Shown here: in pieces, positions 48,401 through 57,942 of the stretch
Numbering within the stretch: position 1 is the first letter of the stretch
How the letters are laid out: every line of letters begins with the position of its first letter
Assembly (NCBI GenBank): GCA_023105745.1
Contig: JALGQZ010000011.1
Coordinates: 16,087,975 to 16,151,974 of the forward strand
Direction: 5' to 3'
Length of the DNA: 64,000 nucleotides
Source: Austropuccinia psidii
Taxonomy: Eukaryota > Basidiomycota > Pucciniomycetes > Pucciniales > Sphaerophragmiaceae
The notes under the pieces: model-generated
Database searches by the model: none
Told to the model about the DNA's origin: nothing
Seen by the model: only the letters and a program-made list of their open reading frames with translations
Translations under genes and position numbers: made by a program

Positions 48401-49292
48401 TTAAATTCTTAGGTTTATTATTTTCAACAATAAACTTAATGTTGTCAATTTCTTTCTTGTTTTGCACAACAATTTTTGTTAAAGAAGATAAATTGTTATT
48501 TATTTCTTGTAGTGATAATAAACTGTCTTTAATTTCTTTTAGAGGTAATATACTATTTTTAATTTCTGTTAAAGTATTTACAACATCTTTGGACAAGGTT
48601 ATTTCTTTGGGAAATGAGGTTGTCTCATTCTTTGCTCTTCCTTGTCCTTGAATTTCATCAAGGTTCTGGCCATGTTGAAAACATTGTCCATGGCATCCTT
48701 TTGGATTCTTGGGATTCTGTAGCTTGGGGAATATGGTTTCCTCCAATGCTTTTTCTTGTTCTTCTTCCCTTCTTGGGGAAGTGGGTTGGCTTGGGGCTTG
48801 CTGGTAGAAGCTACTGGGGCTTCTTCCTTGGTTGCCTCCCTCTTTTTGGCATGGTAATCCTTGATTTTTTTGATTTGAGGTTTGGATGACAGTGGATTCC
48901 ATCCATTGGAGTATTTCACTATCTCCTCCTCTTTGAGGAACTTCTTCAGGATATGCCAGGAGTTCATCACTCCTTGGTGTATTTGAGGCAACATTTCCCA
49001 ATCTTTGTCTTTGTACACTGTGCAATACTGCTTGTACTGGCTCATGTAGATGTCTATTTGAGCCCTCTGAATGTGATTTGTACCTGTTTGAGTTACTCAT
49101 ACTTAGTTCTAATTCAGGCTCAGATATCATGGGCATTTCTGGGACTTGCCTTTGGGATAAGGCACTTCCTTGTGTGGATTCTGTTCCACTGGGGATATTG
49201 CCCTTTCTTTTCCCTTTTGAGGGATCAATTCTACCTCTGAGTCCAGCTCCATCTGATTGGATGGAGTATTGGGAACCTCTTCTGGTAGTCAT
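45402..49292 (-). pseudogene. E gag, protease, reverse transcriptase and start of RNase H
   Basis: 1296 codons from a true ATG (49290-49292). Rough order by residue: basic N-terminus 1-80; region overlapped by ORF1 to about 230; lysine/asparagine-rich helical part 240-420; gag core 430-600 ([30 protein letters not shown]); CCHC knuckle [14 protein letters not shown] near 643; protease LDTGAYC near 770; RT with [19 protein letters not shown] and YIDD near 1118; RNase [14 protein letters not shown] near 1270. It ends at a TAA (45402-45404), by comparison with B a TCA serine codon (YISRQ) changed to TAA. Gag and pol are one frame, as in Tf1-like fungal elements. Confidence 0.93.
48599..49093 (-). 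CDS. E overlapping frame (ORF1) with conserved GWNP motif
   Basis: Lies one base ahead of gag-pol and overlaps it completely. It is open from just after a TGA near 49095 to TAA at 48599-48601. It reads [18 protein letters not shown], an NGWNPLSSK motif, an alanine/proline/lysine linker, then [20 protein letters not shown] and FPKK-stop. Strong amino-acid similarity to the B frame at 31009-31593 shows that it is protein-coding. Just before its stop the minus strand reads TTTCCCAAAG (48605-48614), whose TTTCCCA and CCCAAAG heptamers are phased as -1 slippery sites that would lead into gag. No known domain was recognised. Confidence 0.7.
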   Translation of the reverse strand, partial: TQTGTNHIQRAQIDIYMSQYKQYCTVYKDKDWEMLPQIHQGVMNSWHILKKFLKEEEIVKYSNGWNPLSSKPQIKKIKDYHAKKREATKEEAPVASTSKPQANPLPQEGKKNKKKHWRKPYSPSYRIPRIQKDAMDNVFNMARTLMKFKDKEEQRMRQPHFPKK

Positions 49293-50011
49293 AATTAAAG
49301 AATAAGAAAAAAATAAAAGTATTTTAGAATAAAAATTCTTTTATGGCAATTATAAAAAGAGGTGCTCACCTTCACAGTCTTGAATGGTGGGTCCTGGAAA
49401 GTCTAATTTCTTAGCTTTCTTTCTTTTGGTGATAACTGGTGTTGGAGAACTTTGACAAGTTTCTTCCACCAACCTCTCAACAGTAGCTTGGTTATCTTCT
49501 GTTGGGTTATCTTCAAACACTAAAAAAGACAAATAAATATAAGTTTTTATATAAGAAGTGTTATTTTTGGCAAGATATGGCAATTTTCCACGTAGAAATT
49601 GCTTTATATCTTAAAAAATTGAAATAAAATAAAGAAATGAATAAAAATAACTTTTTTTATTGGTTTTTAATATTTTTTAATATTTTTTATGTATTTTTTA
49701 TTTTTTAAAGAATAAAATAAAAAAGAATATGATTCTTATAAAATTAAATTATAATAAAATTATTTTTAATTTATAAAATATCATTTTTAATCACTAGAGT
49801 CACTCAAAGAAAGTTCTTGCAAGTCTAAGGATGTGAAAAACCACGTGTAAGACAGTACAATTGCTTTCCAAATGCCTCAATAGCTTTTAAAATCAATGAA
49901 ATATGAAAATATTATATGATTTATGATTATAAATATAATTTATTATTGGATAAACCCAAATAGAATCTTTTTAAAGGTCTTTTAAGTAAATATCACGGCC
50001 AGGCCCCCAAA
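49293..50011 (-). other. E 5' leader with primer-binding block
   Basis: AT-rich leader. The primer block TTTGGGGGCCTGGCCGTG lies at 49994-50011 on the minus strand. A pyrimidine-rich TTTGTCTTTTTTAG near 49520, followed by TGTTTGAAGATAAC, resembles the acceptor of the leader intron in A and D, but no matching donor was seen. A frame at 49350-49583 reads through this point (FEDNPTEDNQATVERL) without a recognisable homologue. Confidence 0.6.
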
Positions 50012-52036
50012 TGTAAGGTTTGACTATGAAACAATAAGTAAAAATTACTAATTTATTACTTATTGTACTCTGAATGTCCTTATAAATTGAATAAATAAGA
50101 TTAAAAATATAATAATAATAAATAATTATTATTATTATGGCGTAAAATAATTATATTATTAAATAAATATAATAATATAATTTATATTATGAAAATATAA
50201 TATAATAAGTAAATATATTAATATAAAATAATTAATATATTAAAAAGCTCTTTATTATTGTTACCAACAAATAATAAAGGCGTAAAAAATTGTTTTTTAT
50301 TAATAAAAAACAATTAATAACAATAATATTACTAATATTAAAGTTGTGAATTAATATAAATACTATTTATATTAATTAAAGAGTTATTAAGAGAGTAATA
50401 ATAGAGAAATTATTATAATAAGAGAGAATAACCTACTTTTAACACTTAATATAATAATTTTGAAGTATTTTACGCCAAAAAATATAAATACAACCTTTTC
50501 AAATTGTATTTACAATAAAAATAAAGAAAATTACAAATTATTCTGGATTTTTACGTGGAAATGAGTTTTAGAGAGATTTTTAACAAAAACAATTAAATAA
50601 ATGATTTAATCACGTCAAAATAGATGATTATAGCAAGGTGGTCTTTGGTCTTTAATAATATAATGCTTTTATATATAAAGAATAAAGAAAATTACCTTTT
50701 GATTTAATTGATTTAATGTTTTTGATGCGTCTGAGGGGAAAATAGAGTAAAAAGAGCTCTATTTATAGTAAATACCTCCCTCCTAGAGTCCAACAGCCTT
50801 CTAGTAGACGTGTACTGATCATATCCACTGGAATTAATCAATATTTTAAGGTTTGAGGGTGATTACATCATGATCAAACCATCTTACATCATTATTGCAC
50901 CATTATTTAAAGTTATCACTGTAACTTTAAGTTTGATGACATCAAAGGCTTGGCAGAACCCCAAATTTCGTGGATTTTATTAGTTTTAATCATAAACTAA
51001 TAGTATTCACCAATTTTATCACTCTTGTGACTGTTCAACTTAATTTAAGGTTACAGTAGGTGATCATAACTGCTCAATTTAAACTCAAACTTTGATCTTC
51101 AATAACTTTTAAGATTTACACGCTACAGCAATTCAGAGAGTGAATTCTGATAGCTTGGCATAACCTTATTATGCTGCCAAGAGCTTATCATTACATCATC
51201 AAAACTCTAATTTTGATGATTTTTCTTGTAACTCACCTTTTCTGTCGAAATTCAATATTTTAAACTTCAAACCTTGATTTCAGGGGGTTATACCCTGAAT
51301 TTAATAATAAAAATTACATCATTCTTCACGAATGAACTATTAGAATCCAACTGTATACTTTTTTTTAAGTTTGGACCACTTTCACAACAAAGTGGTCAAC
51401 AGCTCTGTTGATTTTTATCAATATTTCATCATAGGTTTTAACCTTGTTTATAATTTGTAAAATAAAGTTCATTTCTGTGTTCTTACAGTAATTACGTGGT
51501 AACTTTATTTTTGGTTCATCATTCTATCATGTATATTTTAGAAGATATTAGCTATGATCCTTGAATATATGCGTTGACCAAAAAAGTGCATATATTCAGG
51601 ATAATTCCTTAAGTATTGACTTTGAGAATTAGCTTATTAATTGTTTTATGTGTGGATCTCTATGGGGAATCCACTGGGACAATTTATTTCACATGTTGGT
51701 TCATTGGTTTCTGAGATAAATAGGATTTTATGGTTTTTATAAGGTATTATACCTTATAATTCATTAAATATTGACTTCACAGATATGCCATAAAAATGGT
51801 ATATGTGTATTTTTCCATGAGGAATCCAATAGTATAATTTCTTTTACATGTTTATTCATTGGTTTTTAAGTTAAACCAATTTTTGTGTTAATTTATGGTA
51901 TTTTTTGTATATTTAAGTAATTAATTTTAATGTATAATTATTCTAAGTAATTTTAGTATAATTATATTAAAGGTATAATTATTCTTAATCTTTTTGTGAT
52001 ATTATTGGGTATGTGGTCATATCTCAAAGGCTCACA
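50012..52036 (-). repeat. 5' LTR of E
   Basis: 2025 bp, equal in length and nearly identical to 41351-43375. Followed by CAGAC (52037-52041) and the continuation of D. Confidence 0.95.
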
Positions 52037-52041
52037 CAGAC

Positions 52042-55000
52042 CCCATGATCCAGAAGCTGTTAGATTTGGTAAAAGAAGTACACAAGAACCAGAAATAGTT
52101 GTAAACCACTCTAGAATCAGTAGTCCTAGTAATAGAAACATTACCCCCACTCAGACTGAAAATAACATTATCACATCTGAGAGTAACATCAACAGTGACA
52201 CACCGTGGTTACAAATGTCCCAATATGCTGAGCAATCTGCAAAGCAGGCTACAGAATTTGCAGCTGCCCAAGAGAGGATGAGAAAAACTCAAGCCTCATT
52301 GGAGCAGATAGTTAAAAACCTTCAGGAAGGATATGCTCAACTGAGCAAAGCCTCTGAAGAAACCAACAAGAGACTGAATCAAGTCTCTGAAGAACAACAC
52401 CATAGTAGCAGGGACAGGGAGTGTCTGAACCAAGACATCAACAAATTGTTTGATGCCTACCATAGCTTAAAGCCCCAACCACAAGGCCAAGCTATGGAGA
52501 ATCCATATCAACCAGATGACATCAAACCAGATGCCATGTTGTTGAATAAGGCAAGATCTCCATCACAATACCAGGATGGAGATGGCATGTCTTATTCAGA
52601 GAAGGAAGCCTTGAAACAGCTTCCTGAAGCCTCAAGCTGGCCCAAATTCTCTGGATCAGGAGAATATGATCATATGGAACTCATAGATTATATTGATGGA
52701 CTCTTCATTGATGTACCAAGCATACCAGATTACTGGATTACTGCTAGACTGAATACTGCATTTAAAGGTCATGCAAGTATATGGTACACTGAAATGAAAG
52801 AAATCCATGGCAGAAGAAATTGGCCATGGTGGAAGAGTCAAATAATCCAAAAGTACATTAATGGAACTTGGATATGGCAAAAGACCATGTCATTTGAAAA
52901 TGACAAATACTCTGTGGATAAAGATCCATATGAGTGGTGTCTTAGACAGTCTAAAAGACTTAAAGCCATTGATCCTCAAATGAACATTCAAATGAGGAAT
53001 CATAAACTTCTGACACAACTGCCAGGAGAACTAGAGCATGCAGTAAAGTGCAGATGCAACCAAAATTGCACTCTAGATGATATAGCCAATACCTTACAAG
53101 ACATAAGGAAAAGGACTAATATAGGGAAATTCACCCCATATAGAAGCAATAGTTTCAAAGAGAAACAACATTTCAGGGTAGAGTTTAAAGACAAACCCAG
53201 AGAAAGAGTGGCAGAAGTGGCAAAGAAGAAGAATTCTTGTCACAATTGTGGTTCAACAGATCACTATGCCAACAACTGCCCAAAAGCAAAGAAGAAAGTC
53301 TATGCTATAGAAAAAGTCCCTGAAGAAGAACCTCCAACAGAGGATTCTGAATCAGACTCTATGGGTGATACCATCAGGGAACCATCTGATGAGGATCAAG
53401 ACCCAAGAGAGGAATTTCTAGTCCAATACCAAGAGGAAACCCCACTAGAAATCCAGGATATACAGTTGGAAGCAGGCATGCCACAAGACACTGCCAACAA
53501 GAACTTGTGTAAACACACACAAGATGCACAAACATTCCTGGTTACACCAACCAAAGGAATGGCATACATACATGGAACAGCCACAAAAATGACTGTATGT
53601 ATTGACAATGCTCAGCACCCATTGATCATTGACAGTGGAGCACACTGCTCCATAGTGGCCAGAAATTATCTGGATAACCACTTCCCAAACTGGGAAAAAG
53701 AACTCTTGCCCACCAGGGCAAAGAACTTTAAGAGTGCATCTGGAAAGATGACCTCTATTGGGACAATTATCAAAGAGATAATTATACCCCACAGAAAAGG
53801 TAATATCAGACTCAACCCAGAGTTTGTAGTGCTTGAAGATGCCCACATCCAAGGGTTTTTACTGGGAACAGATTACCAGAGAATGTATGGCATAGATATT
53901 TACAATAGTAAAAATAGACATATTACCATTGGTACTAACAAGGAAAAGAAATTTTCTCTTGATGTATACCAGATATCTTCTCAGGACCCACTGGAAGAAC
54001 TTCTGAGAGAATTCAGAGAGGGACAGTTTAGCACTACCCTCACCAGTAAACAAAAACTAAGTTTACTGAAGATGCTGAGGAAGAATAGACCAGCATTTGC
54101 CATTGGTGAAGAACCATTAGGCAAGATCAAAGGCCATTATATAGAACTATATCTGGATGTAGAAAGGCCTTATCCACCCATGTTAAGGAGACCTCCTTAC
54201 CCATCAAGTCTGGAGACCAGGAAAGAGATTGAGAAACATATCAATGAACTCCTAGACATGGATGTCATTAGGAAGATTGGACATAATGAAATAGTGGAAA
54301 TCACCACTCCTGTCCTAATCACCTGGCATGATGGCAAGTCTAGACTGTGTGGAGACTTCAGAGCCCTGAACAACTACACAAAAGCAGACAGGTATCCTAT
54401 ACCAAGGATACCTCATGCCTTGGATAAATTGGCCAAAGCCAAATACATAACCAAGATGGATTGTATGAAGGGCTTCCATCAAAATGGAGTTAAACCAAAC
54501 TCCATGAAATTACTCAGAATTATATGCCATATGGGCATATATGAGTACACCAGGATGCCATTTGGCATCAAGAATGCACCAGCCCACTTCCAAAGGATGA
54601 TGGACACCATATTTCAAGAAGAAATAATGGAAGGCTGGATGGTAGTATACATTGATGATATCATTATATACTCAGAGACATGGGAAGACCATGTACAATA
54701 CATAGACAGAGTGCTAAGTAAATGTACACCCATCAATCTGAAAATTTCACTCAAAAAGTGTAATTTTGGCCAACAAGAGCTACTAGCTCTAGGACACAAA
54801 GTCTCAGGCCTCAGTCTGGCAATTGACCAGAACAAAGTAGCAGCAGTACTGCAAAAGCCAGTACCAAAGAACATCAAAGAGATGCAATCTTTCCTTGGAT
54901 TTGCTAGCTACTATAGAAACCACATCAAAAACTTTGCCCACATAACCAGTAGTTTATACAAGTTATGCTCAAAGGATGTAGTTTTTGAAATAACCAAGGA

Positions 55001-56187
55001 AAGGAGGGATGCATATGAGAGGATCAAATATGAACTCACTAATGCACCTGTACTCATCTTGCCTGACTTTGAACTACCATTCAAGTTATATATAGATGCA
55101 GCATGCAGCCAAGGCTTGGGAGCAGCCCTTCACCAAAGAAAGATTGTGGATGGTGAACCAAATGAAGGTGTAATATGTTACATCTCCAGGCAGATGAAAG
55201 ATTCAGAAGCCAGGTATGGGGCCACCCAGACAGAATGTTTATGTCTAGTCTGGGCTCTAGAAAAACTCCATTACTATTTGGAGGGTGCAGTCTTTGAAGT
55301 CTACACAGACTGCACAGCCTTGAAGTCTTTACTAAACATGAAGACTACTAATAGACACATGCTGAGATGGCAAATAGCCATCCAGGAGTATAGAGGGAAC
55401 ATGACCATCATATACAAGGAAGGTAAAAGCCATACCAATGCAGATGGCCTTAGCAGATGGCCACTGGACAATGTCAAAAGCAATCCAGCTTATGACCCTG
55501 AAGTTGCTGCAAAAATTCCTATCCATTTTATGGAAATAGATAGGAAGAAGAACTTCAGATTCTCTGAATGGGCACCAGGGAGTGGTACCCTTGACAGTGG
55601 AAACACTGATTCAGAAGGGACAGAAACCCCCATACTGGGGATAAGTTCCTCAGAACTGCACAATGAATTCTTCAATGCAGTACTGAAATCTTATGCTAAA
55701 CACAAACAGTGTAGCATACTACTCCAACTCCTTCAACAAAAATACAGGAGGCCAGAACTGGAAACCCAGCTGGAGGAACCCTGGTTGAGGGCCTATAAGG
55801 ACAATAAATTCTTCCTTATAGATGGCCTGATTTATCACAGAGACAAGCACACCAGTGCACTCACAGTGATAGACAGAGACCACATCTCTTTAATCCTGCA
55901 GGAATGCCATGACTGCCCCTACATGGGACACATGAGTGAGGACAGGACTAAGGAGAGGGTAGCAAGCACAGCTTGGTGGCCCAAGTGGGAGCAAGAGTTG
56001 AGTGAATACATCAACACTTGTGAAAGATGCCAAAAGGCAAATAGAAAACATGGGAAGAAATATGGGTTGCTTCAACACATAGAAGAACCCAAACACCCAT
56101 GGGAAACCATCAACATGGACTGGGTCACAGGACTTGTCCCAGGAGGCAAAGAAAACTACAATGCCTGCTTAATCATAGTTGATAGGT
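52042..56187 (+). pseudogene. D gag-pol, main part, truncated in integrase
   Basis: Uninterrupted frame of about 1380 codons. Gag has a coiled-coil-like N-part ([18 protein letters not shown]), core ([27 protein letters not shown]) and CCHC knuckle ([14 protein letters not shown], 53239-53283). Protease site [10 protein letters not shown] is near 53628. RT has [31 protein letters not shown] and YIDD near 54651. RNase H shows [15 protein letters not shown] near 55090. Integrase HHCC is [12 protein letters not shown] and [12 protein letters not shown], with first Asp NMDWVTG near 56118. The homology ends at IIVDRF (56187); the DDE core, chromodomain and 3' LTR are gone. The residues in this frame before 52042 and after 56187 come from the LTR of E and from unrelated DNA. 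Confidence 0.92.
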
Positions 56188-56270
56188 TCACACTACATGC
56201 AAAATCACATTTCCACCGGAGGAAATGTAGAAGAAATGTGAATTTTTTTTTTTTAAAAAAAAAATGATGA
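56188..56270. other. Truncation junction with snapback hairpins
   Basis: Directly after the break in D lies an inverted repeat ACATTTCC/GGAAATGT (56207-56228) inside a larger TTCAC...GTGAA pair (56187-56242), then T12 and A10 runs and an AATGAtgagcTCATT-type palindrome. It has no match to the retrotransposons. It may mark the edge of a deletion or of another small transposon. Confidence 0.5.
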
Positions 56271-57560
56271 GCTCATTTTTTTCCTTTGTTTTTATCAAGT
56301 TGAACAGAAATAACTCAGTTTGCTCAGCCAATGGCACAGAAGTCGGGTTTACTGATATATATCCCTCAAAATGCATTTGTACACAATGAATGAATATATA
56401 TGACACAATCTTTAGAACTGCTGAGTATGCTCAGACTCTTTTGGTTGGGATCAATAATCAATATGAATAAGATCAAGTCTATGGTACAAATAATTTCTGG
56501 AATCAATCAATGTATTGTTTTGATATTAACAAATTTATTATTTCAACAATAACAAGGTTATTATTATCACAATATAAAATTCACTATTGATTATTCTACT
56601 AATAGACAACCCATTATGTTAACAATCAAAAATTTATTATTGACATGATACAAAATCATATATCTCTATAATGATAAACTTATCATTTCAAAATCAAACA
56701 CTCATTATTGTGACAATAGAAATTTTATCATTATAATAACAACAAGGTTACCCTTGTAAAAATGAAAAGGTTAGTATTTTAATGAGGAAAAAGTCACTAT
56801 CTTGATCTTGATAATAAATAACTTTCTATTTTAACATTAAAACTTTATTATTTTGAGAAGAAAAAAGTAATTATTTTAATAGTAAAAAATTTACTATTTT
56901 GGTAATAATAAAATTCTTATTTCAATAATCAAAAAATTATTATTTTAATAATAATAAAAATATTCTTTAATAATAAAAAATTTCTTATTTTAATAATCAA
57001 AAATTTATCATTTTAATAATAAAAAATTTATCATTTTAATAATAAAAACTTTATCATTATAATAATCAAAATACCATTATTAAAATAATTAAAGATTTAT
57101 TATTTTAATAATTAAAAATTTATCATTTTAATATGTATTTTAATCATACAAATTTATTATTTTAATGGTAAAAAACTTATTACTTTAATAAAATTTTTTT
57201 TTTTCAATAATAAAAAACCTTTCCTTTCAATAATCAAAAATTTCTTGTTTTAATAATAACAAACTTATTATTTTAAAAATACAAATTAAATTATCATAAT
57301 AACAACCAGCTTTTTCTTGTAATAATAAAAATAAGAAATTTATCATTTCAATAATCAACAAATTAATATTTCAATCATAAAAAATTCACGCTTTTAATAA
57401 TGAAAAATTTGTCATTTTGATATTACCACAAACTGAAAGATCTTTAACATTTTGATGACAATACTTAGGATAATTTTGATATGGCCAACCTTGGAATAGT
57501 GCCTTGGCCATAATTGTCAAATTATCAAGTCATTACCTCAAAATGATCAGCTCATTTATA
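56271..57560. repeat. AT-rich degenerate repeat, no gene
   Basis: From about 56520 to 57420 the sequence is a loose tandem array of phrases such as AAAATTTATCATTTTAATAAT, period about 20-22 bp but irregular, with TAA/TTA microsatellite character. Nothing coding was seen. 57420-57560 is ordinary AT-rich spacer. Confidence 0.6.
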
Positions 57561-57942
57561 GGATATATAGCAACATTATTACATAAATAAGAACAATCAT
57601 ACCATCTCACTATTTCTTAAATGATCAATTATTGATGTTACCATCCCGTCTGAAAAAATGTTTCATACCTGTTACATGCACACAAGCAAAAAAACATCAT
57701 ATCATGACACAAGCACTTTCAAGAAGTCAAAAGCTGGAAAGTTACATCTGATTACTATATACATGAAAAATATTTCCATATTGAATATGGAATAAGCAAA
57801 CGTTTTTCTAAAATCATAAAAATAGAATCAATCAAACTACATGTTTTTGAATATAAACATTGAATTGATATATACACAAGGACATAAGCTCTTTTTCGCA
57901 AAAATTATGTACACTAACCCCATCCTGGGAATAACTTAAACC
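57561..57942 (-). other. Spacer / presumed 3' UTR of the host gene
   Basis: AT-rich sequence downstream of the stop of the gene at 57943-63241 and upstream of the repeat array. No frame or RNA gene recognised. Confidence 0.4.

Larger units (their letters stand above)
41351..52036 (-). mobile_element. Retrotransposon E, youngest and nearly intact Ty3-type chromodomain element
   Basis: 10,686 bp with two 2025-bp LTRs, CAGAC duplication, primer-site block (49994-50011), polypurine tract (43376-43387) and a 1932-codon gag-pol frame interrupted only by two nonsense codons. By eye the LTRs differ at about 17 positions in 2025 (under 1%), the lowest divergence in the window. It is inserted in D in opposite orientation. 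Confidence 0.95.

Noticed and set aside
46951..49305. Several plus-strand frames of 70-204 codons opposite E gag
   Set aside because: They mirror the codon structure of gag on the minus strand and show no independent motif. The equivalent antisense frames in B are not similar in sequence.
41351..52036. RIP-type mutation as the cause of decay
   Set aside because: The stops in E arise by C-to-A and T-to-A changes, and those in A are mixed. There is no excess of C-to-T-type stops by eye.
51996..56267. Apparently intact 1423-codon gag-pol gene on plus
   Set aside because: Its first 15 codons are the LTR of E and its last 25 or so are unrelated DNA after the break at 56187. The real frame began upstream of E and lacks the integrase core, chromodomain and 3' LTR.
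56520..57420. Tandem AT-rich phrases considered as CRISPR or centromeric satellite
   Set aside because: No constant repeat with unique spacers, and the period and sequence drift. A simple AT microsatellite-like tract explains it.
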